DNA of 64,000 nt. Source: Aeromicrobium sp. PE09-221 (GTDB lineage: Bacteria > Actinomycetota > Actinomycetes > Propionibacteriales > Nocardioidaceae). This document shows positions 52,348-60,791 of the stretch, in pieces. The notes under the pieces were generated by a model, which worked only from the letters and a program-made list of their open reading frames with translations, made no database searches and was not told the origin of the DNA. The translations under genes were made by a program, and so were the position numbers. Position 1 is the stretch's first letter; each line of letters begins with the position of its first letter. The DNA is taken from positions 24,456 through 88,455 of the forward strand of contig NZ_MIJB01000021.1 of assembly GCF_002174305.1 (NCBI RefSeq), read 5' to 3'.

Positions 52348-53546
52348 TGCCCTTCAAGCCGACCGAGCGAGTACAAGTTGTTCTTTGGGGAGAGCGCGTA
52401 GGCGCGTTAGCGCCATCTCCGTCACAGCCGAATGTGATGGTCTTCGCGTACGACCCGAAATGGCTGCGGAACGGCATCGAGATATCGCCCCTACTCATGC
52501 CTGGGCGGTCATCCCCGTACCGATTTCGTTATCAAGACGACACCTTCATGGGCCTACCTCCTGCCATCGCCGATGCCTTACCCGATCGTTTCGGCAACGC
52601 CGTCATCGATGCGGATCTTGCGCGCCTGGGTGTCCCGGCGAGCCAGGTCACCGCGCTAGACCGGCTCGCGTACCTGGGCAATCGAGCCATGGGAGCATTG
52701 GAGTTCGTGCCCGACACGGGCCCCAGCGACCCGCGGCCAACTGCGGTCGACCTCTCGACTCTCGTGATCGCGGCGCGTGAGGCAATCGAAGGCAGTCTCA
52801 GCAGCGAAACTGCGAGCGAGGACGCTCTACGTCAGATCATCGCCGTGGGAACATCAGCTGGCGGTGCCCGAGCGAAAGCCGTCGTCGCCATCGACCCGGA
52901 CACCGGCGATGTCCGCCCCGGGAACATCACGGTGCCAGATCATTACGAGCACTGGATTCTGAAGTTCGACGGCATGGGCGCCGACTCCCAACTCGGCGCG
53001 TCGCAGCAGTACACGCGAATCGAGTACGCGTACAGCCTCATGGCTCGTGATGCCGGAATCGAGGTGCCCCGCACTCGGCTACTCGAAGAGAACAATCGGG
53101 CACATTTCCTCGTCGAGCGATTCGATCGTCAGCTGGGCGAGAAACAGCTGACCCAGACGCTCTGCGCGATGGCAGGGCTCGACTATAACCTCATCGATAC
53201 GCACGACTACGCACAGCTCTTCAACGTCGCGCGAGATCTCGATGTCGACCAGATGCAGCTCTTGGAACTGTTCCGGCGCATGGCCTTCAACGTCGCCGCC
53301 TCCAACTGCGACGACCACACGAAGAACCACTCCTTCCTCCTGAGAAAGGAAGGCATGTGGCAGATCGCACCCGCCTACGACCTGACCTTCGCCTACAGAC
53401 CGGGCAGCACCTGGGTCGCTCGCCACCTGATGGCCGTCAACGGACGCCGCGAGGGCATCACCACCACCGACCTCATGGCCGTCGCCGACCGCTTCAAGAT
53501 CGGCCCAGATCCGCGAAGCCGTGAGAGCCTGGCCAACCTACGCTGA
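52347..53546 (+). CDS. hipA: HipA-like serine/threonine kinase toxin, C-terminal frameshift
   Basis: A 399-residue kinase-fold toxin. Motifs: HWILKFDG (ATP-contacting Lys), GASQQYTRIEYAYSLMARDAGI, VERFDRQ, ASNCDDHTKNHSFLL with catalytic Asp near residues 321-322, and IAPAYDLTFA (metal Asp). HipA stops growth by phosphorylating a translation factor or tRNA synthetase. After RFKIGPD the protein ends in 12 unrelated residues. Another frame continues the expected C-terminus (IREAVRAWPTYADEAHLSEE) to a stop at 53623-53625. So about 37 C-terminal residues have been lost to a frameshift. The catalytic core is intact, so activity may remain. Confidence 0.88.
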   Translation: MPFKPTERVQVVLWGERVGALAPSPSQPNVMVFAYDPKWLRNGIEISPLLMPGRSSPYRFRYQDDTFMGLPPAIADALPDRFGNAVIDADLARLGVPASQVTALDRLAYLGNRAMGALEFVPDTGPSDPRPTAVDLSTLVIAAREAIEGSLSSETASEDALRQIIAVGTSAGGARAKAVVAIDPDTGDVRPGNITVPDHYEHWILKFDGMGADSQLGASQQYTRIEYAYSLMARDAGIEVPRTRLLEENNRAHFLVERFDRQLGEKQLTQTLCAMAGLDYNLIDTHDYAQLFNVARDLDVDQMQLLELFRRMAFNVAASNCDDHTKNHSFLLRKEGMWQIAPAYDLTFAYRPGSTWVARHLMAVNGRREGITTTDLMAVADRFKIGPDPRSRESLANLR

Positions 53547-53625
53547 CGAGGCACACCTATCCGAGGAAACGGTCGATGCGATTGCCCAAAGGCTGTCTCT
53601 CGTATCGAACGAGCTGGATAGCTGA

Positions 53626-53875
53626 CATGAATGGACCCGTCGTATTGATCGTGTCCATACACGCCGCCTCTCACTGAATCTACTCATCGAGGGACCGCTG
53701 AAGGCGGTGGCTCATTCTAGGCTGCAGTTCCAGGCAATGAATTACCTCAACCATCCAAGGCGAATTACCTCAACTGCCCCGAGAGCCGGTAACGGGATCC
53801 CTGCCCAGCGCGCTTCGCGCGGAAGAGGGGCCCGACTCGATTCCCGCCACCGGGAAAGAGCCCGCTGCGCGCGAG
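53626..53875. other. Recombination-scarred spacer between hipA and tRNA-Gly
   Basis: No gene is visible. It holds two copies of GAATTACCTCAAC (53739-53751 and 53762-53774). It also holds GAGAGCCGGTAACGGGA (53781-53797), which nearly copies the tRNA-Gly 3' end with flank (53873-53889). The second copy of the hipBA direct repeat is at 53805-53821. An inverted copy of the tRNA 3' end lies at 53838-53853. Confidence 0.6.
53805..53821. repeat. Direct repeat flanking hipBA, right copy
   Basis: Exact second copy of CCAGCGCGCTTCGCGCG, 2.1 kb from the first, between hipA and tRNA-Gly. Confidence 0.7.
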
Positions 53876-53946
53876 AGCCGGTGACGGGAATCGAACCCGC
53901 GTATCTTGCTTGGGAAGCAAGCGCTCTGCCATTGAGCTACACCGGC
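53876..53946 (-). tRNA. tRNA-Gly (anticodon CCC)
   Basis: Reading the minus strand, the acceptor stem is GCCGGTG with CACCGGC, the D arm GCTC..GAGC, the anticodon stem CTTGC..GCAAG around TTCCCAA (anticodon CCC), and the T arm GCGGG TTCGATT CCCGT. The length is 71 including the discriminator base; CCA is not encoded. It serves GGG codons. Its 3' end is a typical integration site. Confidence 0.95.
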
Positions 53947-53998
53947 AACGCCCCCGACTATAGCGCCCCGCGCGACCGCTCCACGCTACGGTAGCGCC

Positions 53999-54748
53999 AT
54001 GCCTCTCGTGTTGCTGGAAGCCGACGGCCCGATCCGCACCATCACCCTCAACGCCCCCGACCGGCTCAACGCCCTCGACATGCCGTTGCTCGACGAACTA
54101 CGCGAGGCGATCGCCGCCGTCGCCGCCGATCCCGATGCCCGAGCCCTCGTCGTCACCGGCGAGGGCAAGGCCTTCTGCTCCGGCGCCAATGTCGACAGCC
54201 TGTTCGGCGACACCAGCCGCCCGACAGAGCAGCTGCGCGAGCACCTCATGCACGTCTACGGCTCGTTCCTCGGACTGCGCGGCCTGACCATCCCCACCCT
54301 CGCGGCGGTCCAGGGCGCAGCCGTGGGCGCGGGACTCAACATCGCTCTGTGCTGCGATGTCATCATCGCCGGCCCCCTCGCCGGCTTCGGCCCCACCTTC
54401 TCGAAGATCGGCCTGCATCCCGGCGGTGGTTGCACGTGGATGCTGACCCAGCGCATCGGCTTGGCCAATACCGCCGCCGCGCTGTACGCCGGGGAGATCA
54501 TCGAGGCCGAGAAGGCACTGCGCCTCGGCATCGCCCAGGAGCTGGTCGAGGAGCCCAAGGGCCGGGCCCGCGAGCTCGCCGAGCAGTACACTTCCCGCAA
54601 TGCCGACCTCATGGGCGACATCAAGCGATCGGTTCAGATCGCCGCCACGGGCGACCTCAACGAGTCCCTCGACTTCGAGTCATGGGCGCAGGCCGAATCC
54701 CTCAGCAGCGAGGAGTTCGCCGCCTTCGCGGCCCGTTTCCGTCGTTGA
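53999..54748 (+). CDS. Enoyl-CoA hydratase/isomerase family protein
   Basis: A 249-residue crotonase-fold enzyme: ALVVTGEGKAFCSGANV (first oxyanion-hole strand), AAVQGAAVGAGLNIALCCDVIIA (second), then GLHPGGGCTWMLTQRIG. It adds water to, or isomerises, an enoyl-CoA in fatty-acid or related degradation. The Glu residues usually used for hydration are not obvious at the expected places, so an isomerase or other crotonase role is possible. No partner gene adjoins. Confidence 0.88.
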   Translation: MPLVLLEADGPIRTITLNAPDRLNALDMPLLDELREAIAAVAADPDARALVVTGEGKAFCSGANVDSLFGDTSRPTEQLREHLMHVYGSFLGLRGLTIPTLAAVQGAAVGAGLNIALCCDVIIAGPLAGFGPTFSKIGLHPGGGCTWMLTQRIGLANTAAALYAGEIIEAEKALRLGIAQELVEEPKGRARELAEQYTSRNADLMGDIKRSVQIAATGDLNESLDFESWAQAESLSSEEFAAFAARFRR

Positions 54749-54768
54749 GACTGGAGTCCTTCTTCTCG

Positions 54769-56007
54769 ATGCGGGCCACTAACGGCTACAGTTCCCTGAT
54801 GGCATCGAGCAGGGCAGGGACGGCGAATGTCGGCGCGCACGCAGCGTCCGCCAACGCCCGCCCCGTCGACCCTGACATCCTGGCGATCCTCCACGAGGCC
54901 CGCGAGCGACTGGGCACGCAGACCGCGTCGCTCCTCCTGGTCAGCGAGAACGGCACCGTCCTCGAGCCGTACGCGTCGGTCGGCCTGCGCCACACCCTTC
55001 GAGCGGCCTCCCGCGTCCCGGTGGGACAGGGCTTCGCCGGCCGGATCGCACTGTCGCGCCAGCCCCTCAGCCTCTCCCAGGTGACGCGCGAGAACGTCAT
55101 CAACCCCCTGATCCGCACGTCGGGCGTGCAGTCCCTGCTGGGCGTCCCGGTGCTGGCCCCGTCGCAGCTCCTGGGCGTGATGCACGTCGGCACCTTCCAG
55201 GGCCACGAGTTCACCGACGACGACGTCGCCACACTCTTCGAGTTTGCGCAGCGGGTCGCCGCTCTCGTCGAGCCGACCGGCCTGCACCGCGCGCACGATG
55301 CGGCGCTCGTCCTGCAGCGGAGCCTGTTGCCCACCACCCCCCGCTCGATCGGCGGACTCGAGACCGCGGCTCGTTATGTTCCCGCCGAGGGAGATCTCGG
55401 TGGCGACTGGTACGACGTCTTCGACCTGCCCGACGGTGGCATCGGTCTCGTCATGGGCGATGTGGTCGGCCACGGGCTCCCCGCGGCCGTGATCATGGGA
55501 CGCCTTCGCAGTGCCTTACGTGCCTACGCGCTGGACTACGTCCGCCCGGCCCAGGTTCTCGATCGGCTGGACCGGAAGATCCGCCACTTCGAGGACGGGG
55601 CCTTCGCCACCGTCGTGTATGCCGTGACCCACCCGCCCTTCGACACCGTCACCTTCAGCTCGGCCGGGCACTGGCCGCCACTGATCGCCGGCCAGAACGA
55701 GGAGCCGCAGGAGGTCCCGATCGAGAGCGACCCGATGCTCGGCATCGGAGACTTCGAACGCAACGAGGTCTCCATCGCCTTTCCGGCGGGCTCATCGCTG
55801 TGCTTCTACACCGACGGGCTGGTCGAACGACCCATCGACGCCCAGGATCCACGCAGTCGGTCCACGGACCGGCAACTGGAACTCGTCCGCAAGCACTTCT
55901 CGGCGGACGACGACCCGGAGACCGCCTGCAGCCGGCTCATCGCCAGCACCGTCGGCGACGAGTTCGTCGAGGACAACATCGCGCTCCTCGTCGTCCGTCG
56001 CCCCTGA
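54769..56007 (+). CDS. GAF-domain PP2C phosphatase (SpoIIE type)
   Basis: A 412-residue cytoplasmic regulator. The GAF domain (residues about 30-160) has ASLLLVSENGTVLEPYASVG and GQGFAGRIALSRQPL. The metal-dependent phosphatase domain (about 190-410) has YVPAEGDLGGDWYDVFDLPDGG, VMGDVVGHGLPAAVIMGRLRSA, LCFYTDGLVE and FVEDNIALLVV. Such proteins dephosphorylate anti-sigma-factor antagonists in partner-switching systems; the GAF domain senses a small ligand or redox state. No anti-sigma genes lie nearby. ATG at 54769 with GGAG ahead. Confidence 0.9.
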   Translation: MRATNGYSSLMASSRAGTANVGAHAASANARPVDPDILAILHEARERLGTQTASLLLVSENGTVLEPYASVGLRHTLRAASRVPVGQGFAGRIALSRQPLSLSQVTRENVINPLIRTSGVQSLLGVPVLAPSQLLGVMHVGTFQGHEFTDDDVATLFEFAQRVAALVEPTGLHRAHDAALVLQRSLLPTTPRSIGGLETAARYVPAEGDLGGDWYDVFDLPDGGIGLVMGDVVGHGLPAAVIMGRLRSALRAYALDYVRPAQVLDRLDRKIRHFEDGAFATVVYAVTHPPFDTVTFSSAGHWPPLIAGQNEEPQEVPIESDPMLGIGDFERNEVSIAFPAGSSLCFYTDGLVERPIDAQDPRSRSTDRQLELVRKHFSADDDPETACSRLIASTVGDEFVEDNIALLVVRRP

Positions 56008-56017
56008 GAGCCGGAAC

Positions 56018-56938
56018 TCATGCCGCGCCGTGCGCGGCGGCCACCGCCCGTGCCTCGGCGCGTAGCGCCTCGACGACGAATCGCACCGAGGGTCGTTCGA
56101 ATCGGTCCGGCCGCAGCACTGCGGCGATCTCGCGCTTCGCGCGGATACCGACGAGCGGCCGGGTCACGAGGCCGTTGCCGTGCTCGCGGGTGGTGAAACG
56201 CGGCAGGATCGCGATGCCGTGCCCCGCCGCGACCACCGTTTCGACGATGCCGTTGTCGCTGAAGCGCTGCGCGATCCGCACCGGCTCGCCGGTCACCGTC
56301 ACGATCCGCGTGAGGACGTCGTCGAACGGATATCCCTTCGGCACCCCGATCCACGTCTCGCCGGTGACGTCCTTGGGCGACAGCGTCTGATGCCGAGCCA
56401 GCCGATGGTCCTCGGGAAGCGCGACATCGAGCGGCTCGCTCATGAGCGGGACGACTTGGAGATCGCGGTCGTGCCAGGTCTCGCGCGCGCTCGGCGTGTC
56501 CGCCACGACGAGGTCGTAATCGGGGACGAGGTCGGCCATGTCCTCCAGGTGCGTGGGATCGACGTCGTGGCACACCAACCGCACGCTGGGCTCCTCCTCC
56601 ATCCGCCGCAGGAGGCCGGGGAGCAGCATCTCGCCGCCGGTGGGGAATGTCGTGAGGCTGACATCGCCGGCCGGTCGTGTCATGTAGTCGCGCCACTTCG
56701 CCTCGGCCCGCTCGATCGCCACCGCGATCTCCGTCGCCGTCCGCGCCAGCGCCCGCCCCGCGGAGGTGAGCGCAACGCCGCGCCCAGCAGGCTCCACCAA
56801 CTGGAATCCGGCCTCCCGTTCGAGCAATTTGAGCTGCTGAGAGATGGCCGACGGGGTGACCTTCATCTCATCGGCCACCGCAGCCACCGACCCCCGCTCA
56901 GCCAATTCACGCAGAATCCCAAGGCGGCGAATATCCAT
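56018..56938 (-). CDS. LysR-family regulator
   Basis: A 306-residue regulator. The N-terminal winged helix is LRELAERGSVAAVADEMKVTPSAISQQLKLLEREAGFQLVEPAGRGVALTSAGRAL (residues about 9-64). The effector domain follows. It is divergent from a 36-residue membrane protein, 100 bp away, which is probably its target. Effector unknown. Confidence 0.9.
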   Translation of the reverse strand: MDIRRLGILRELAERGSVAAVADEMKVTPSAISQQLKLLEREAGFQLVEPAGRGVALTSAGRALARTATEIAVAIERAEAKWRDYMTRPAGDVSLTTFPTGGEMLLPGLLRRMEEEPSVRLVCHDVDPTHLEDMADLVPDYDLVVADTPSARETWHDRDLQVVPLMSEPLDVALPEDHRLARHQTLSPKDVTGETWIGVPKGYPFDDVLTRIVTVTGEPVRIAQRFSDNGIVETVVAAGHGIAILPRFTTREHGNGLVTRPLVGIRAKREIAAVLRPDRFERPSVRFVVEALRAEARAVAAAHGAA

Positions 56939-57038
56939 GTAGAGAAACTACACGATACATGTAGCTCAGTTCGATTGTTCTTGGCAGTCGTGGCGGCCAT
57001 CATGGAGGGTGACACCGACTCGAACGAAGGGAGCCCTC

Positions 57039-57149
57039 ATGATCGCCATCACCGCACTGGCCGCCATCACGCTCGCCGTGGGGGTCACCCGCACGGTGCA
57101 GCTCGTACGCACGGACGGCTACCGCCGCGTGCCCGCGCGTTGGCAGTGA
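57039..57149 (+). CDS. Small membrane protein divergent from lysR (36 residues)
   Basis: An ATG with GGGAG ahead opens a frame coding MIAITALAAITLAVGVTR, then TVQLVRTDGYRRVPARWQ. The first 16 residues are one hydrophobic span and the rest is basic, giving a short inside-anchored membrane peptide. A strong terminator follows 20 bp after the stop, which supports it as a real transcription unit. No family recognised; the lysR product next door is the likely controller. Confidence 0.65.
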   Translation: MIAITALAAITLAVGVTRTVQLVRTDGYRRVPARWQ

Positions 57150-57169
57150 CCACCCGCTGCCGACCAGCG

Positions 57170-57213
57170 AAGGCCCCAGCTCTCCCCCGAGGAGCTGGGG
57201 CCTTCTCCTTTTT
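57170..57213 (+). terminator. Rho-independent terminator after the small membrane protein
   Basis: AAGGCCCCAGCTC pairs with GAGCTGGGGCCTT (13 bp) around a nine-base loop. CTCCTTTTT follows, a rare textbook T run for this genome. Confidence 0.9.
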
Positions 57214-57246
57214 CGGCGAACTCCTGCCGACCCCGCCCTTGAGTTG

Positions 57247-57287
57247 TTAAGTTACTCGCGAGATACTTAAGTTACCCGGCAGTAGTT
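57247..57287. promoter_or_regulatory. Tandem operator candidates before the acyl-CoA dehydrogenase
   Basis: TTAAGTTACTCGCGAG (57247) continues as ATACTTAA to form a 24-bp palindrome with only two mismatched pairs. TTAAGTTACCCGGC repeats its left half 20 bp later, in the same direction. Both contain TTAC-CnCG, close to the palindrome ahead of etfD. Tandem sites suit a TetR-type fatty-acid regulator. Confidence 0.55.
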
Positions 57288-57332
57288 CCGAGTCCGCCGG
57301 ACCACCCCCCATCTCGTGCAAAGGACGATGGC

Positions 57333-59192
57333 ATGAGCCACTACAAGAGCAATCTCCGCGATGTCGAGTTCAACCTCTTCGAGCTATTCGACCGCAGCGC
57401 GGTACTGGGCAGCGGTCCCTTCGCAGAGGTCGACACCGACACCGCCAAGAGCATCCTCGCGGAAGTCGAGCGTCTCGCCCGCGAGGACCTGGCTGCCTCC
57501 TTCGCCGACGCGGACCGCAACCCGCCGGTCTACGATCCCGATGCCAAGACGGTCACCATGAACCCCGAGTTCGCCAAGAGCTACCAGGCCTGGATGGACT
57601 CCGAATGGTGGCGCCTCCAGCTGCCTGAGGAGCTCGGCGGCCAGCCCGCGCCCTCCTCGCTCATCTGGTCCCTCGGCGAGTTCATCCTCGGCTCCAATCC
57701 GCCTATCTGGATGTACGGCGCCGGCCCGGCCTTCGCCCGGATCGTGTGGGAGAACGGCACCGAGCGCGACAAGAAGATCGCCGAACACATCGTCGAGCGC
57801 CGTTGGGGCACCACCATGGTGCTGACCGAGCCCGATGCCGGATCGGATGTCGGCGCCGGACGCACCAAGGCCTTCCCCAATGAGGACGGCACCTGGCGGA
57901 TCGAGGGCGTCAAGCGCTTCATCACCTCCGCCGAGCACGACATGAGCGAGAACATCATGCACCTCGTCCTCGCCCGCCCCCACGGGGTCGAGGGTGTCGG
58001 CGGACCCGGAACCAAGGGCCTCAGCCTGTTCCTCGTCCCCAAATTGCACTTCGATCTCGAGACCGGTGAGCTCACCGGCGAGCGCAACGGCGCCTATGTG
58101 ACCAATGTCGAGAAGAAGATGGGCATCAAGGTCTCCACCACCTGCGAGGTGACCTTCGGCGACGGTGAGCCCGCCATCGGTTGGCTGCTCGGCGAGGTCC
58201 ACAACGGCATCGATCAGATGTTCCGCGTCATCGAGAACGCCCGCATGATGGTCGGCTCCAAGGCCATCGCGACCCTCTCGACCGGCTACCTCAACGCCCT
58301 GGAGTACGCCAAGGAGCGGGTACAGGGCGCCGACCTGCTCGATCCAGCCAAGACGGCCCCGCGCGTCACCATCACCCATCATCCGGACGTGCGTCGGTCG
58401 CTCATGACGCAGAAGTCCTTCGCCGAGGGCCTGCGATCGCTGATGATCTACACCGGCACCTGGCAGGACGAGATCGCGGTCAAGAAGGCCGCCGGCGAGG
58501 ACGCCGCTCTGGCGGAGTCGGTCAACGACTTCTTGCTGCCGATCGTCAAGGGCTACGGCTCGGAGCGCTCGTGGGTGCTGCTGGGCACCGAGGCGCTGCA
58601 GACCTTCGGCGGATCGGGCTTCCTGCAGGACTACCCGATCGAGCAGTACGTCCGCGATGCCAAGATCGACACCCTCTACGAGGGCACCACGGCAATCCAG
58701 GGTCAGGACCTGTTCTTCCGCAAGATCGTCAAGGACAACGGCCAGGCGCTGACCTTCCTGAACAACGAGATCCAGGCGTTCGTCGACAGCGAGGCCGGCA
58801 ACGGTCGTCTCAAGGTCGAGCGCGACCTGCTCGCGCAGGGACTCGCCGACACCCAGGCGATCGTCGGCGCGATGTTCAACGACCTGATGGCGGCGAGCCC
58901 GGCCGAGGAGACCGGCGATGCCCGCAATGTCTACAAGGTCGCGTTGAACACGACCCGCCTGGTCTACGTGCTCGGCGACCTGGTCGTCTCGTGGCTGCTG
59001 CTGCGCGGCGCCGAGGTGGCACTCGCGGCACTCGACTCCGGAGCCTCGGGTACGGACCGATCCTTCTACGAGGGCAAGGTCGCCGCCGCGTCCTGGTTCG
59101 CCAAGACCGTGTTGCCCAAGCTCACCTCGGAGCGACAGCTCGCAGAGTCCGTCGACCTCGACCTCATGGACCTCGACGAGTCCGCGTTCTGA
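57333..59192 (+). CDS. Acyl-CoA dehydrogenase, FadE5-like large form
   Basis: A 619-residue flavoenzyme, the size of mycobacterial FadE5 and much longer than ordinary acyl-CoA dehydrogenases. Features: [18 protein letters not shown] (substrate-binding loop near residue 165), [49 protein letters not shown] with the catalytic Glu in YEGTT (near residue 453), and an extra C-terminal helical domain. It introduces the alpha-beta double bond in fatty acyl-CoA and reduces ETF. EtfD at 8.8 kb is the likely membrane acceptor. Two palindromes lie upstream. Confidence 0.94.
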   Translation: MSHYKSNLRDVEFNLFELFDRSAVLGSGPFAEVDTDTAKSILAEVERLAREDLAASFADADRNPPVYDPDAKTVTMNPEFAKSYQAWMDSEWWRLQLPEELGGQPAPSSLIWSLGEFILGSNPPIWMYGAGPAFARIVWENGTERDKKIAEHIVERRWGTTMVLTEPDAGSDVGAGRTKAFPNEDGTWRIEGVKRFITSAEHDMSENIMHLVLARPHGVEGVGGPGTKGLSLFLVPKLHFDLETGELTGERNGAYVTNVEKKMGIKVSTTCEVTFGDGEPAIGWLLGEVHNGIDQMFRVIENARMMVGSKAIATLSTGYLNALEYAKERVQGADLLDPAKTAPRVTITHHPDVRRSLMTQKSFAEGLRSLMIYTGTWQDEIAVKKAAGEDAALAESVNDFLLPIVKGYGSERSWVLLGTEALQTFGGSGFLQDYPIEQYVRDAKIDTLYEGTTAIQGQDLFFRKIVKDNGQALTFLNNEIQAFVDSEAGNGRLKVERDLLAQGLADTQAIVGAMFNDLMAASPAEETGDARNVYKVALNTTRLVYVLGDLVVSWLLLRGAEVALAALDSGASGTDRSFYEGKVAAASWFAKTVLPKLTSERQLAESVDLDLMDLDESAF

Positions 59193-59208
59193 CCGATTGA
59201 CCCGCCCT

Positions 59209-59280
59209 GGACCGAGATTTGCTCCCCAAACGTCAACCACCGACCACCACGGTTGACCAACAGGGAGCAAATCTCGGTCC
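59209..59280. repeat. Long palindromic repeat with 18-bp arms
   Basis: GGACCGAGATTTGCTCCC (59209-59226) is the exact inverse of GGGAGCAAATCTCGGTCC (59263-59280). Inside, GTCAACC pairs with GGTTGAC. The sequence ATCTCGGTCCA reappears in the leader at 60761-60771. It follows the acyl-CoA dehydrogenase stop and could end its transcript, but has no T run. Confidence 0.85.
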
Positions 59281-59298
59281 ATGTGGCAAGGTGGCGCA

Positions 59299-59796
59299 GT
59301 GAGGTCTCGCTGGTGGTACGTCGTCGCTGCCCTCGTGTCCGCCCTCGGCTGGATCGTCGCGGTGGCCTTCACCGCCGGGACCTGGGACGAGTTGCGCGAC
59401 AGCACAGTGATCCCGTCCGGGCAGCCCTTCGACGCGGAGGGCCACGATGTCGCCGTCCTCACCGATCTCCCCCAGCCCGGTCGCGATATCACCTGCGAGG
59501 CGGTCGGACCGGGCGAGGAGCGCACGGAGATATCGAGCGACTCCATCGTCGATGTCACCGTCATGACAGACGGGACCCGCTGGCATCTCATCGCCCTCAT
59601 GGAGGACGGACGAGCCGACATGACGGTCGAGTGCACGCCCGGCGACGAGCTCTCCGACAGCGCGAGCTATGGCTACGCGCTCGTCAACGACCTCGACGGA
59701 CGCGACCTCACGGGTTCGTTGATCGCCTGGGGCTCCCTCGCCGCCGCGCTCGTGATCGCCGTCCTCACCACCTGGCGTCGCCGCACCACCCCCTGA
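59299..59796 (+). CDS. Membrane protein of unknown function with two spans
   Basis: A 165-residue protein: one span near the N-terminus (WYVVAALVSALGWIVAVAF), an extracellular domain of about 100 residues with two Cys (ITCEAVG, TVECTPG) that could form a disulfide, and a second span (GSLIAWGSLAAALVIAVL) with a basic tail. I start at the GTG at 59299 because the upstream ATG at 59281 lies at the edge of a palindromic repeat. Flanked by long palindromes on both sides. Confidence 0.7.
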   Translation: MRSRWWYVVAALVSALGWIVAVAFTAGTWDELRDSTVIPSGQPFDAEGHDVAVLTDLPQPGRDITCEAVGPGEERTEISSDSIVDVTVMTDGTRWHLIALMEDGRADMTVECTPGDELSDSASYGYALVNDLDGRDLTGSLIAWGSLAAALVIAVLTTWRRRTTP

Positions 59797-59810
59797 CCCC
59801 GCAGCCCCCG

Positions 59811-59885
59811 CCTCCCCGTTGATTGTGACGTTTGGACGGCGAAATGACGCGTTCCACCGTCCAAACGTCACACTCAACGGGGAGG
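59811..59885. repeat. Very long palindromic repeat with 29-bp arms
   Basis: The arms are 59811-59839 and 59857-59885 and match at 28 of 29 positions (CCTCCCCGTTGATTGTGACG... against its inverse), with a 17-base spacer. It sits between the membrane protein and the mycothiol-family gene. No T run and no encoded protein. Longest palindrome in the window. Confidence 0.9.
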
Positions 59886-59932
59886 TGAGCGCTAGTGGGA
59901 CGCCAGCGAATGCGATGCCCTAGGTTGAAGCC

Positions 59933-60715
59933 ATGAGCCTGCGGACCTATGTCGACGCGTGGCGCCACTCGATGGGCGCGATCCTCGATCTCGAGCTCCT
60001 CCCCGAGGATGCCGATCGAGTCACCGATCTGCCCGGATGGTCCGTCCGCGACATCGTGGCCCACCTCGTCCATCTCGAGGAGGTCCTCGCCGACGGCACC
60101 GAGACCGCCGACACCGCCGGGCCCTCGGCCGTCCCCCAGGACTACACGCAGGCCGGGGTCGATGCCCTGCACGATGTGGGTCTGCCCGACCTTCTGGTCC
60201 GGCTCCGCGAGGTCGTAGACCGACGCGCCGCCCAACTGGCGGTGTTGCCCGATGACCCCGCCGCCCCCGCGCCCAGCACGCCCGCGGGCGCCCCCTGGAC
60301 GTGGGAGACGCTCCTGCGCAACCGCGTCATCGACGCGTGGATGCACGAACAGGATCTGCGCCGCGCCCTCAACCGCACCGGCAACCTCGATTCCCCCGGT
60401 GCCCAGGTGACCGTCCAGTCCTTCCGCGCGGCCCTCCCCTTCGTGATCGGCAAGCGTGCGCAGGCACCCGCCGGCCATCCCGTCGCCATCATCGTGACCG
60501 GTCCCCTGCCCTTCGCCGCCACCGTCGTCGTCAACGACGATGGACGCGCGGCCGTGGACGACAACGCGGATCCGGCGACGACGCTGACGATGCCAACAGA
60601 GGCGTTCATCGTCCTCGGCGGAGGACGGCGCAAGCCCGGACAGGTGCCGGTAGAGGTCGACGGCGACACCGAACTGGCCCACCGCGTCCTCACCGGACTC
60701 GCTGTCACGCCCTGA
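59933..60715 (+). CDS. Maleylpyruvate-isomerase/DinB-family mycothiol-dependent enzyme
   Basis: A 260-residue protein of the MDMPI/DinB fold. A four-helix bundle with metal-binding His in VRDIVAHLVHLEEVL (residues about 38-52) and DAWMHEQDLRRAL (about 136-148) is followed by a C-terminal SCP2-like domain. Family members are metal enzymes that use mycothiol as cofactor or substrate. Exact reaction unknown. Confidence 0.87.
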   Translation: MSLRTYVDAWRHSMGAILDLELLPEDADRVTDLPGWSVRDIVAHLVHLEEVLADGTETADTAGPSAVPQDYTQAGVDALHDVGLPDLLVRLREVVDRRAAQLAVLPDDPAAPAPSTPAGAPWTWETLLRNRVIDAWMHEQDLRRALNRTGNLDSPGAQVTVQSFRAALPFVIGKRAQAPAGHPVAIIVTGPLPFAATVVVNDDGRAAVDDNADPATTLTMPTEAFIVLGGGRRKPGQVPVEVDGDTELAHRVLTGLAVTP

Positions 60716-60731
60716 CCTCACGCGTAGTCTC

Positions 60732-60791
60732 ATGACCATGAGCGAGCGAGCAGTGAGCACATCTCGGTCCAGGCGGCAACAGCATGAGTGA
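60732..60791 (+). CDS. Mini-ORF overlapping the SDR start (19 codons)
   Basis: Begins ATGACCATGAGCGAGCG and codes MTMSERAVSTSRSRRQQHE. Its TGA falls eight bases inside the SDR gene, so translation could pass from one to the other. It includes ATCTCGGTCCA, shared with the palindrome at 59.2 kb. May be incidental repeat sequence. Confidence 0.3.
   Translation: MTMSERAVSTSRSRRQQHE

Noticed and set aside
57384..59636. A 750-codon open frame antisense to the acyl-CoA dehydrogenase
   Set aside because: Shadow of the high-GC third-position bias; no recognisable protein features and it crosses a palindromic repeat.
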